Assembly: GCA_020631735.1 (NCBI GenBank)
Contig: CM036225.1
Coordinates: forward strand, 62,405,183 to 62,469,182
From: Saccharum officinarum
Taxonomy: Eukaryota; Streptophyta; Magnoliopsida; Poales; Poaceae
Reading direction: 5' to 3'
Length of the DNA stretch: 64,000 bases
Of the stretch, positions 19,085 to 29,506 are shown one piece after another; within the stretch, counting starts at the first letter, position 1, and each line of letters starts with the position of its first letter. A program made the translations under genes and the position numbers. Under the pieces are notes generated by a model. That model did not search any database and had not been told where the DNA came from. It was given only the letters and a program-made list of their open reading frames with translations.

Positions 19085-21960
19085 TAAATGAGTTTCCGGA
19101 CGTTTTTCCCGATGATTTGCCGGGGCTCCCTCCGGATCGGGATGTGGAATTTAAAATTGAGTTGTTGCCTGGCACGGCGCCCATCTCTAGGAGACCCTAT
19201 AGGATGCCTCCAAATGAACTCGCTGAACTTAAGGTGCAATTGAATGAACTTTTGAAGAAGGGGTTGATTCGTCCTAGTTCGTCGCCGTGGGATGTCCTGC
19301 TATCTTTGTAAAGAAGAAGGATCAGTCGTTGCGGATGTGCGTAGATTATAGACCTCTCAATGCAGTCACTGTCAAAAATAAGTACCCTCTACCACGTATC
19401 GACATCTTGTTCGATCAGTTGTCTAAAGCTAAAGTTTTCTCCAAGATTGATCTAAGATCTGGCTACCATCAAATTAAAATCCGCCCGGAAGATGTTCCAA
19501 AGACAGCCTTTTCTACCAGATACGGTCTTTATGAGTATCTTGTTATGTCCTTCGGCTTGACCAACGCCCCCGCACACTTTATGTACTTGATGAATTCGGT
19601 GTTTATGCCCGAATTGGACAAGTTTGTGGTGGTATTTATTGATGACATCCTGATATATTCTGTAAATGAGGAAGATCACGCTGAACATCTGCGTATAGTC
19701 CTCACAAGACTGCGTGAACATCAACTATATGCAAAGTTCAGTAAGTGCGAATTCTGGCTTCGAGAAGTACCTTTCCTTGGGCATGTGTTGTCCGATGGGG
19801 AATTATGGTGGACCCCGCCAAGGTACAAGAAGTACTGAACTGGAAGGCTCCTATCTCGGTTCACGAGGTTCGGAGTTTTCTGGTTTGGCTGGCTATTATC
19901 GTCGCTTTATCCCGGATTTCTCCAAAATAGCCAAGCCAATGACTCGGTTACTACAAAAAGACACCAGGTTTGTCTGGACTCCTGAGTGTGATGCAGCTTT
20001 TCACAAACTGCGAACTCTCCTAACCTCAGCTCCGGTTTTGGCACAACCGGATATCAAGAAACCATTTGATGTTTATTGTGATGCCTCAGGCATAGGTTTG
20101 GGAGGTGTGTTGATGCAGGAAGGTCGAGTAATTGCATATACCTCTCGACAACTTCGGAAGCATGAGGCGAATTATCCAACGCATGACTTAGAACTCGCCG
20201 CAGTTGTTCATGCTTTGAAAGCCTGGCGGCACTATCTGCTGGGCAATGTCTGCAACATCTACACAGACCACAAAAGCCTCAAATACATCTTCACCCAACC
20301 CGAGTTAAATATGCGTCAAAGAAGATGGCTCGAGTTAATTAAGGATTATAACCTTCAAGTGCACTATCATCCTGGCAAGGCAAATGTGGTTGTGGATGCG
20401 TTAAGCCGTAAGTCTCATTGCCATTCCCTAGTTGAAACTGATTTTCATCGATCTCATCTTCTACATCCAGCAGTCTTGTACAACATCACTGTCAGTTGTA
20501 CTCTCAAAAGCAGAATTATTGAGCTCCAAAAGACTGACACTGGTATATTTCACATCAAGCGTAAGATGAAAGAGCAAGAAACTACACAGTTCAGGGTAGA
20601 TGAAGAGGGTGTACTATGGTTCAAGGATAGGTTAGTTGTGCCTAAGGACCGAGAGCTTAGAAATAATATTATGTCTGAAGCACACTCCTCTAAGTTGTCC
20701 ATCCATCCTGGCAGCAATAAGATGTATTATGATTTGAAGCCATACTATTGGTGGACCAAGATGCGGAAAGAGATAGCTGCATATGTGGCTAGGTGTGACA
20801 CCTGCTGTAGAGTTAAAGCTGTGCACATGAAAGCTGGGTTGCTTCAACCACTTTCTATCCCAGGTTGGAAATGGGAAGAGATAAGTATGGATTTCATTGT
20901 CGGTCTTCCTCCTACTGTCAAAAATCATAACTCCATCTGGGTAATTGTGGATCGTTTGACCAAATCAGCTCACTTCATTCCAGTTAGAGTGGACTATCGT
21001 CCCACTGACTATGCTGAGTTGTACTTCAATCAGATAGTCCGGCTCCATGGGATACCTCGTACTATCATATCTGACCGTGGTCCCCAGTTCACTGCTCGCT
21101 TTTGGGAGCACTTGCATCACCTTCTGGGAACCAAGTTAGTGAGAAGCTCTGCTTATCACCCTCAGACGTCTGGTCAGACGGAACGGGTTAACCAAATCTT
21201 GGAAGATCTGTTGCGGGCATGTGTAATATCATCCAAGGGTTCTTGGGAAAAATGGTTACCTCTAGCTGAATTCTCGTACAATAATAGTTACCAAGAGAGT
21301 ATTAAGATGGCCCCATTCGAAGCTTTGTACGGTCGTAAGTGTAGAACCCCACTAAATTGGATAGAATCTGGTGAGAGAAGATTTTATGGTATTGCTTTTG
21401 TTGAGGAAGCTGAGGAACAAGTCCGTACCATCCAAAAACATATGGCTGCAGCCCAAGCTAGAGAAAAGTTATGCTGATCGTCGTAGAAAACCACTCGAGT
21501 TTGAAGTTGGAGACTTCGTTTATCTGAAAGTTTCTCCGATGAAGAGTGTCCAACGTTTTGGTGTTAAGCGGAAACTTGCGCCAAGATACGTGGGTCCTTT
21601 CCAAATCATAGGCAAGAGTGGAGCTGTTGCGTATAAAATCCAGTTACCTCCAGAAATGAGTGCCATATTCAACGTCTTCCATGTATCACAGCTCAAAAAG
21701 TGTCTTCGAGTTCCTGAGGAAAGAGTCCCTTTAGGAGATATCAGGCTGGAATCCGATCTAACTTACGAAGAAAAGCCAGTCCGGGTGATCGATACTCAGG
21801 AACGAGTGACTAGAAGCAAAGTGGTTAAATGGTATAAAGTAATGTGGAGTAATTAGGGTAGTGAAAGTGACGCTACATGGGAACGGGAAGACTATTTACG
21901 TGATGGTTATAAGGAATTCTATGAAAAAATGGTACGCTTTCCAAATCTCGGGACGAGATT
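19040..21960 (+). pseudogene. Element A pol (RT, RNase H, integrase, chromodomain-like end), multiply frameshifted
   Basis: RT runs from [12 protein letters not shown] through the catalytic FIDDILIYS (about 19634). RNase H follows ([13 protein letters not shown]), then integrase with an HHCC zinc segment (CDTCCRVK), MDFIVGLP and SDRGPQF, and a chromodomain-like end. By comparison with element B and the reading frame, single-base losses lie near 19040, 19288, 19798 and 19880. A 2-nt loss lies near 21464, an in-frame TAG replaces CAG at 21854, and one base is gained near 21930. Most indels are in or beside short homopolymers, so some could be consensus errors rather than decay. As written, no functional Pol can be made. 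Confidence 0.9.
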
Positions 21961-21965
21961 TTTAT

Positions 21966-21978
21966 AAGGGGGGAGGGT
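21966..21978 (+). promoter_or_regulatory. Polypurine tract of element A
   Basis: A 13-base AAGGGGGGAGGGT tract directly precedes the 3' LTR start TGTAACACC, the expected plus-strand priming site. Confidence 0.85.
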
Positions 21979-23102
21979 TGTAACACCTCAGGTGTTTAGC
22001 TCCTTAATTGCATTGCATTTGCATGGGCATAAGCAAGCATCATTCATTCATGCATAAGCTTATAATATGTTTATATTTCATGTGATGTAAGAAGTGAGTA
22101 GTGTGCAAAACATAAGTACCTTATGTGCAATTTCCTTTGTGAGATATGTCAACCACTTTAGGGTAACATAATTAGCAAGTGTTGTGCAACACACTCATGC
22201 AACATGTGCAACATGAGCTTGCAACATTTGGGTGAAAGTATTGAATTACTTGTGCCAAAGTATGTGACACTAGGAATTTTGTGCAACCAATGTGTAGAGT
22301 GGCTAATTAGGTCTTATAACACCTTAATTACATTTAGGGTAAGTAGTGGAGCAATGTTCATGTTGACCAAAATTACCAAATTGCCCTTCCAAATGTTGTT
22401 GACTAAGTTGGACCCCTAGAGTGATCTGGTTTGACCAATTAAAAAGTCTAGTTTAGAGATCTTGCATGGAGAAGCACCCTTAAGCAAAGTTGTAGAGAAT
22501 TTCATAAGGAACAAAAGTTCTAATATGACCATCTCATGAAAATGATCAGAACATACTCAAAAATGGCCCATAAGTCAGTATTAGGGGCTGTTTTGGGACT
22601 TAGCCATTTTGGCTAAGTGTGAAGCTGAAAACCGTTTCACTGTACCTCACTTTGGCAACTTGTAACTCACAAACTAGGCCAAACCAGTCTTTGAGCCAAT
22701 TGACAAAGTTGTTGTCCACACATAGCTCTATAATATTGTCAATATCACCATCACCTAGTTCTAAATGGTTTAGGAAATGTGGTGTCTTGAAAATAGGGTT
22801 TCAGTCGGGTTCACTGACTGAAAACACGTTTCAGTTTCCGAGTACACCCCTTTGGAGCTCTGTGGTTTCAAATCCAGGCCAAACCAGTCCAAACTCCAAT
22901 TGACAAACTTGTAGCCCTCATGTAGCTCTACAAAATTGGTGTAATCATCTTCGACTAATTCGAACCGGTTTGGGAGATAATCATTGTTAAACTTGGCTTG
23001 TCAGTCGGTTAATGCGGGGTTCGAATTCAGTCGGTCAGACATCCGAGTGAGCTGTCCGACCGGGGCAGACCGTCGCCGCCGCGTGTCCTCCACGCGCCGC
23101 GC
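21979..23102 (+). repeat. Element A 3' LTR, first 1.1 kb only
   Basis: Starts TGTAACACCTCAGG and is collinear with the start of the LTR at 41502, with good identity to about 22990 and weaker similarity after that. It stops at 23102, where the Copia LTR begins with TGAAAGGTC. The remaining ~4 kb is not found at the far end of the Copia element. Confidence 0.85.
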
Positions 23103-24014
23103 TGAAAGGTCTAGATGGCTAGAGGGGGGTGAATAGCCTTTTAAAACTTTCTACAAAGACAAGCTAAACAAGTTTATCAATATAACAACTAGCGAGATGC
23201 GAGTTTTACTTAGCCTACGGGGTGTTTGCAAGCCACCTATCCAATTCACAATTCTAGTATTTGCACTCAACCGCACAAGACAAACCGAGAAGGTAACTAC
23301 AACTACAACTAGCAAGCTACACAAAGGAGCTACTAAAGCAAAGCTAACTAGCTAGCAAAGATAACTAAGAAAGTAATGCGAGGTTGAGTTAGGAGGGTAT
23401 CACCGAGGGGCGAAGAATTGAGCCAACCAATTAATATGATCAAGAGATGAATGCCAAGATAACCGAACACCGGGATCAATCAATCACAATATGAAAGTGA
23501 TGACACGAAGACTTATCCCGAGGTTCACGTGCTTGCCGGCACGCTAGTCCCCGTTGTGTCCCTCTTCACCACGTGGTTCGGTGGCTAATCGGTCTCACAC
23601 CGAGCCTCTCAAAAGGCGCCACAAGAACCTACCAAATGGCAAGAGGTTGCAATGACACGAGCAATATACTAATGTTGCCTTTGGCGCTTCACCGAGGTAG
23701 GCACAAACCCCTCACAATCACCGGAGGTGGCCAAGAACAAACACCAACTCTTGCCAACGCCTCCAAGCTGCTCCAAGCCGTCTAGGTGGCGGCAACCACC
23801 AAGAGAAACAAGAATCCCGCAGCAAATCAACCACCAAGTGCCAACTAGATGCTATCTCACAATGCAAATGCACTTGGATCACTCAATCTCACTTCGAATA
23901 TGCAAAGAAGCAAGAGAGATGAGTGGGAGGGGAGTTGCTTAGCTCAAAGTGCTCACAAGTATGTCAAATGTTCGAGAAATATCCGAGAGGGTGAGCCTTG
24001 AGCCGGCCAACGAG

Positions 24015-24023
24015 TATTTATAG
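24015..24023 (-). promoter_or_regulatory. TATA-like box in the Copia LTR
   Basis: CTATAAATA on the minus strand, about 1.1 kb into the LTR in element orientation. The same CTATAAATA occurs at the matching place in the related solo LTR (54364-54372). The truncated 5' LTR of this element lacks the region. Confidence 0.6.
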
Positions 24024-24059
24024 ACGTACCCCTTTGAATATAGCCGTTAGAAACTTAAA

Positions 24060-24540
24060 CATCCGAAATCGGGCTGACCGGACGCGCTGGTCCAACTGAC
24101 CGGACGCGCCGGTCGCCCAACGGCTAACTCGTGAAGTACTGACCGGACGCGCTGGTCCAAACGACCGGACGCGCTGGTCGCCCAACGGCTAACTGCGAAG
24201 CAACGACCGGACGCGCTGGTCCAACTGACCGGACGCGCCAGGAACGACCGGACGCGCTGGTCCCGTGAAGGACCGGACGCGCTGGTCGCCTGAGCAGCGC
24301 TCAACGAAATAGTGACCGGACGCGCTGAAGAAAATGACCGGACGCGACAGTGACAGCGTCCGGTTAGAGTCCAGTAAGCTCCCTGAACGACCGGACGCGT
24401 CCGATCATCAGTGACCGGACGCGCCTCGCGTCCGATCATCGAACTGAAAAACGCGCAGACACTGAACACTGACCGGACGCGTCCGGTCATGCAAGGACCG
24501 CGTCCGGTTCAGCGTCCGGTCACCTCTGTGACCTCCGTTC
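24060..24540. repeat. GACCGGACGCG repeat array in the Copia LTR
   Basis: By eye, 13 forward copies of GACCGGACGCG, usually followed by CTGGT, at irregular spacing, plus inverted GCGTCCGGT copies toward the right end. The GC-rich array lies just upstream of the TATA-like box in element orientation. It produces long spurious Arg/Val/Ser-rich reading frames. Confidence 0.85.
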
Positions 24541-25113
24541 GCCTCCGTTTCTTTTCCGGACTTCCGGCGTAGTGGAAAAATAGTCGTTTCAACTTCTCGA
24601 AAACGCCTGAATCCCGCCTCGCAAGCTCGGCGGGAGGGAGAGAGGATCCCAAACCCTCTCTACCGCTCAAACTCCACCGCCTTCGCAAACGTGCTAACAC
24701 CACCAAGTGATCTTCATCATGTGTGAGTGTGTTAGCATTTTCACAATCATTTTTCGAGGCGATATTAGTTCTATCCAAATGCATATGATCATGAAATGCA
24801 CATCTAGAGGCACTTAGGAGTTCAATAGCCGCGTCATTCCCCTCTTTATAGTACGGCTATCTATCTTATAATGTAACCACACCCACTAGGTGTCTTGGTT
24901 ACTAAAACACAACCCTTAAGCATATACCTTTGCCTTGATCACATAGGGTTGCGTCCAAATCCAAGTGTGGCCATCATGATCACCATATCCATCTTGCCAC
25001 AAACCTTGGAATATACTAATCCTCATATGCTACATACAACTTAGGCATAGGATTAGTACTTAGGCATTGTCACTAATTACCAACACCAAACATAGGACTT
25101 TCAATCTCCCCTT

Positions 25114-26250
25114 GTTGGTAATTGGTGACAAATCTTTCACAAAGATATTATGATAAAATTTTGATTGAACCCATGTCACATTTTCCAAGTATATTACCAT
25201 GTGTAAGAATTATGGACATGTGATCATGAATTCAAATTGATAGCAATGGCTCCCCCTACATGTATGCTATATGTTTGGATTTTAGAAGCATACATGTTAG
25301 ATAGGAAAGATTAGGAGCATTGTCTACCAATAGGTGCTAAGTGTTTAAGATTATAGACCTTTGAAGCGTGATACCATCGGAGTAGCGATAAACACCATCT
25401 TAGCACCTTATGTAGTTAGATTCCACTTGTAAAAGCACAAACATAACTAGAAACCTCATGAGATCAACATTATAAGCAAGGCTCTAGTACCACTATGAAA
25501 AACATGAAGCAAAAAATTTAACTACTTCCTATTCATGCTAGTACCACAATGCATCATTCAAATTATACTAGCAAGTCACCACACAAGCAAAGTATCGGAG
25601 AAAACAAAATGCATAACTATGCATCATACATATGAAGTGCACATGGAAATGCAACATTCATGCTTAAGAGCTTGCTCCCCCTACTTGTGTGCTCAAAATT
25701 TTAGTTGATCCCCTTCTTTTATCAATTCTCCCCTTTTAGGATCTATCTTTGTGAACAACATTTTCTCCCCCACAACATTTTCTTTCCCTTTGAGTTCTAT
25801 CTTTGTGAACAATATTTTCTCCCCCTTTGGCACCAATTGACCACAAGGAGCAAACTTTAGATAGATTATCATGTTGAAATATGGGGTGAGGATCAAGTTT
25901 ATGATTCAACCTAGATTGCTTGCATAAATAAAATACTTCGGTTTGATCCAAGGGCAAGCTTCTTCACACCTCACTAGAAGGGTTATCATGCACCATGTTG
26001 AAGCAAATATTTAGACAAGTTTTCTAGATTAAATACTTAGGATCACAAGCTACTTAAACAAGTTATATGCTACCACTAGATCATACAAGTCATGAAAACA
26101 ATAGTGGCACCATATAAACTTCAAATTTATTTAATTTTCATGAATGATCCTAGAACATAAGAAATCATGACTAGATGCACTAAACATGTCCTTAGTATAG
26201 AATGGATGACATGTCAACCAATTGTACCTTGGGGCTCGAAGGAGAGGCAT
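25114..26250 (-). other. Copia 3' untranslated internal region
   Basis: Between the pol stop and the polypurine tract lies about 1.1 kb of AT-rich, C/T-biased sequence with repeated TTTGTGAACAA and TTTTCTCCCCC motifs (25735-25830, window orientation), that is, extra polypurine-like tracts on the element strand. No coding region was recognised. Confidence 0.6.
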
Positions 26251-26251
26251 G

Positions 26252-29200
26252 TCATATATGGAGTGCATCAATGTTGGAGAAGTCAAGTATGTTCAACTCA
26301 TTCTTTAGCTTGTGAAATCTCTTCTCATCAAGTGGCTTGGTGAATAGATCGGCTAGTTGATCTTCGGTGCCCACACTCTCAATAGCAATGTCACCCTTTT
26401 GTTGATGATCTCTAATAAAGTGATGGCGAACATCAATATGCTTTGTTCTTTGATGTTGAACCGGATTGTTGGTTAGCTTCACGGCACTTTCATTGTCACA
26501 TAGCAATGGCACATTCTTGAAGTTGATTCCAAAATCTTTCAATGTTGCCTTCATCCATAAGATTTGTGCACAACAACTACCCGCGGCGATGTATTCGGCC
26601 TCGGCGGTAGATAGTGCAATACTATTTTGCTTCTTGGATGACCATGAGACAAGTGATCTTCCCAACAATTGACAAGTCCCGGAAGTGCTCTTTCTTTCCA
26701 CTTTGTCACCGGCATAGTCGGAGTCCGAATATCCAACTAGCTCAAAGCTTGCACCTTTGGGATACCATAATCCAACATCTTGTGTATGCTTTAAGTACCT
26801 CAATATTCTCTTTGTTGCCTTCAAATGACTTTCTCTTGGTGAGGCTTGAAATCTTGCACACATGCATACACTAAACATCACATCGGGCCTTGATGCCGTC
26901 ACATAGAGTAGGCTACCAATCATTGATCTATATAGCTTTTGATCCACCATGTTACCACTCTTGTCACTATCCAAACTTCCACTAGTGCCCATTGGGGTTG
27001 TAATACTCTTTGCATCTTCCATGCCAAACTTCTTGAGCATATCTTTGATGTACTTAGTTTGGCTCACAAATGTACCTTCTTTCATTTGTTTGATTTGAAG
27101 TCCAAGAAAGAAACTAAGTTCACCAATCATTGACATTTCAAATTCCTTTGCCATCATTTTCCCAAACTCATCACAATAATCTTGATTGGTTGAACCGAAT
27201 ATGATATCATCAACATATATTTGCAACACAAACAAGTCTTTCTCAATCTTCTTGGTGAATAGTGTTGTATCAACTTTGCCCATGACAAATCCTTTGGATA
27301 GCAAGAAGTCCCTCAATCTTTCATACCATGCTCTAGGTGCTTGCTTCAATCCATACAAAGCTTTTCTCAACTTGTAGACATGATTGGGTTTCTTGTCATC
27401 TTTAAAACCGGGAGGTCGCTCCACATACACCTCTTCTTGGATATACCCATTGAGAAATGCACTCTTCACATCCATTTGATATAGCTTGATATTGTGAGCA
27501 CAAGCATAGGCAAGTAAGATCCTAATTGCTTCCAATCTTGCAACCGGGGCATAAGTTTCACCAAAGTCAAGACCCTCTATTTGTGTGTAACCCTGAGCCA
27601 CTAGTCTTGCTTTGTTCCTTACTACTATCCCATCTTGATCTTGCTTGTTGCGAAAGACCCATCTTGTTCCAATGACATTGTGATCCTTAGGCCTCTCAAC
27701 TAGTTCCCATACTTCATTTCTCTTGAAGTTGTTGAGCTCTTCATGCATTGCATTTACCCAATCCGGATCTCTCAATGCTCTATCAATGTCTTTGGGTTCT
27801 TCCATTGACACAAAAGAAGAGTGAGCACAAAAAGATGCCAATCTTGATCTAGTTTGAACTCCTCTTTGTATGTCACCAATGATGGAATCCAATGGATGGT
27901 CTCTTGCAATGTTAGTTGGTTGAAGCACTTGGACTTGATTGCTTGAATGTTGATGTTGATCATAAGTTGGAGATGATGAACTAGCCACTTGTTGATCTTG
28001 TTGTACTTGAGATGATGTACTAGCTTGATTTTGCATTAGAGAACCACTAGCTTGTGTAATTGGACTTTGGAGCACTTGATCTTTGTTGTCATCCACATCA
28101 ATCACTTGCTTTGGCCTAATATCACCAATATCCATTTCTTTCATAGCATTACTCAATTGAGTTCCTCTCACATCATCCAAGTTATCTTCTTCATCTTGAG
28201 AGCCATTTGTTTCATCAAACTCAACATCATGTACTTCTTCAAGTAAACCACTAGCCAAATTCCAAACTCTATAAGCTTTGCTAGTAGTTGAGTAACCAAG
28301 TAGAAATCCTTCATCACATTTCTTCTCAAACTTGCTCAATCTAGTGCCCTTCTTTAAGATGTAGCATTTGCAACCAAATACCCGAAAGTATGCAATATTG
28401 GTCTTTCTTCCATTTAAGATCTCATATGGTGTCTTCTCTAAGAACTTGTGGCAATAGAGGCGGTTGCTATAGAAGCAAGCCGTGTTGATTGCTTCGGCCC
28501 AAAATGAATGACTCACATTATACTCATTCAACATTGATCTTGCCATATCAATTAAGGTTCTATTCTTCCTCTCAACTAGGCCATTTGATTGAGGTGTATA
28601 CTTGGCCGAGAATTGATGTTTGATTCCAAGCTCATCACATAGCTCATCAATTCTTGTGTTTCTAAACTCACTTCCATTGTCACTTCTCACTTTCTTGATT
28701 GTGGTTTCAAACTTATTTTGCACTCTCTTGATGAACTTCTTGAATATGTCAAATACATCACTTTTGTCCCCAAGAAAGAATACCCATGTGTATCTAGTGA
28801 AATCATCTACAATCATAAAGCCATACTTGTTGCCACCAATGCTTGTGTATGTAGTTGGCCCAAATAGATCCATGTGCAACAACTCAAATGCCTTGGAAGT
28901 ACTCATAATGCTTTTCAATGGATGAGTGTTGCCTACTTGCTTTCCGGCTTGACATGCACTACATAGCTTATCTTTCTCAAATGTGACATCCTTCAAGCCT
29001 CTAACTAAGTCATGCTTCACTAACTTGTTCAATTGCTTCATGCCAACATGACCAAGTCTTCTATGCCATAACCAACCCATACTTGATTTGGTGAGCAAAC
29101 ATGTTGAAAGTTGAGTGTCACTAGCATTGAAATCAACCAAGTATAGATTCTCATATCTAAAACCTTTGAAGATCAAGTTAGAGCCATCAACACTAACTAT

Positions 29201-29464
29201 CTCCACATCATCAACACCAAATATGCACTTGAAACCGAGATCACACAATTGAGCAACCGACAACAAGTTGAAATTGAGCTTTTCAACTAGTAGCACATTG
29301 GAGATGCTATGATCATTTGAGATTGCAATCCTTCCAAGAGCCTTTACATCACCCTTGCTATTGTCACCAAATGTGATGCTATCAATGCCACTATCATTTG
29401 ATTTGAGAGAGTTGAACATTCTTGAATCACCGGTCATATGTTGAGAGCACCCACTATCAAGCAC
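26252..29464 (-). CDS. Copia Pol: protease, integrase, reverse transcriptase, RNase H
   Basis: One open frame of 1070 codons from [13 protein letters not shown]. The protease active site is DSG near the start. Integrase zinc residues (HRRLGHVG and CSACQAGK) lie at about residues 133-170, followed by the DDE core ([26 protein letters not shown]). RT contains [11 protein letters not shown] and the catalytic YVDDIIFG at about residue 749. RNase H has SDSDYAGD and ALSTAEAEY. The frame is the same as gag but two stops (TAA and TAG, about 29497-29509) lie between them. True translation upstream would add [11 protein letters not shown], so Pol is probably made by readthrough or a spliced RNA. It appears intact. 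Confidence 0.93.
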   Translation of the reverse strand: MLDSGCSQHMTGDSRMFNSLKSNDSGIDSITFGDNSKGDVKALGRIAISNDHSISNVLLVEKLNFNLLSVAQLCDLGFKCIFGVDDVEIVSVDGSNLIFKGFRYENLYLVDFNASDTQLSTCLLTKSSMGWLWHRRLGHVGMKQLNKLVKHDLVRGLKDVTFEKDKLCSACQAGKQVGNTHPLKSIMSTSKAFELLHMDLFGPTTYTSIGGNKYGFMIVDDFTRYTWVFFLGDKSDVFDIFKKFIKRVQNKFETTIKKVRSDNGSEFRNTRIDELCDELGIKHQFSAKYTPQSNGLVERKNRTLIDMARSMLNEYNVSHSFWAEAINTACFYSNRLYCHKFLEKTPYEILNGRKTNIAYFRVFGCKCYILKKGTRLSKFEKKCDEGFLLGYSTTSKAYRVWNLASGLLEEVHDVEFDETNGSQDEEDNLDDVRGTQLSNAMKEMDIGDIRPKQVIDVDDNKDQVLQSPITQASGSLMQNQASTSSQVQQDQQVASSSSPTYDQHQHSSNQVQVLQPTNIARDHPLDSIIGDIQRGVQTRSRLASFCAHSSFVSMEEPKDIDRALRDPDWVNAMHEELNNFKRNEVWELVERPKDHNVIGTRWVFRNKQDQDGIVVRNKARLVAQGYTQIEGLDFGETYAPVARLEAIRILLAYACAHNIKLYQMDVKSAFLNGYIQEEVYVERPPGFKDDKKPNHVYKLRKALYGLKQAPRAWYERLRDFLLSKGFVMGKVDTTLFTKKIEKDLFVLQIYVDDIIFGSTNQDYCDEFGKMMAKEFEMSMIGELSFFLGLQIKQMKEGTFVSQTKYIKDMLKKFGMEDAKSITTPMGTSGSLDSDKSGNMVDQKLYRSMIGSLLYVTASRPDVMFSVCMCARFQASPRESHLKATKRILRYLKHTQDVGLWYPKGASFELVGYSDSDYAGDKVERKSTSGTCQLLGRSLVSWSSKKQNSIALSTAEAEYIAAGSCCAQILWMKATLKDFGINFKNVPLLCDNESAVKLTNNPVQHQRTKHIDVRHHFIRDHQQKGDIAIESVGTEDQLADLFTKPLDEKRFHKLKNELNILDFSNIDALHI

Positions 29465-29506
29465 CCAATGCCTTCCTCCGGCCTTGTAATTTACCTATAA
29501 AACAAT

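Larger units (their letters stand above)
12849..23102 (+). mobile_element. Ty3 (Tekay-like chromovirus) LTR retrotransposon 'A', truncated at both LTRs
   Basis: Order: 3' 2.7 kb of the 5' LTR (12849-15533), iMet primer-binding site, leader, extra ORF (16306-16920), gag-protease, RT, RNase H, integrase, polypurine tract, then the first 1.1 kb of the 3' LTR (21979-23102), where a Copia element begins. Comparison with 41502-46701 shows the full LTR is about 5.2 kb, so roughly half of the 5' LTR and four fifths of the 3' LTR are missing. The two surviving LTR pieces do not overlap, so the insertion cannot be dated from them. Pol domain order (RT-RNase H-integrase) places it in Ty3. The chromodomain-like end of pol and the long LTRs suggest Tekay. 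Confidence 0.85.
23103..25103 (-). repeat. Copia 3' LTR, complete, 2.0 kb
   Basis: In window orientation it runs from TGAAAGGTCTAGATGG to CATAGGACTTTCA, with the polypurine tract (complement of ATCTCCCCTT) directly right of it at 25104-25113. It contains a GC-rich array of short repeats (24060-24540) and a TATA-like box on the minus strand. Confidence 0.9.

Noticed and set aside
19040..19090. Programmed frameshift between gag-protease and RT in element A
   Set aside because: Element B has gag, protease and RT in one frame, and element A has several further single-base losses downstream, so a lesion or sequencing error is more likely than recoding.
24047..24490. Arg/Val/Ser-rich open frame on the minus strand in the Copia LTR
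   Set aside because: It is only the translation of the GACCGGACGCG array; no domain and no codon signal.
24060..24540. CRISPR-like array of short repeats
   Set aside because: The sequence is a plant genome, spacers are irregular and themselves repetitive, and the array lies inside an LTR.
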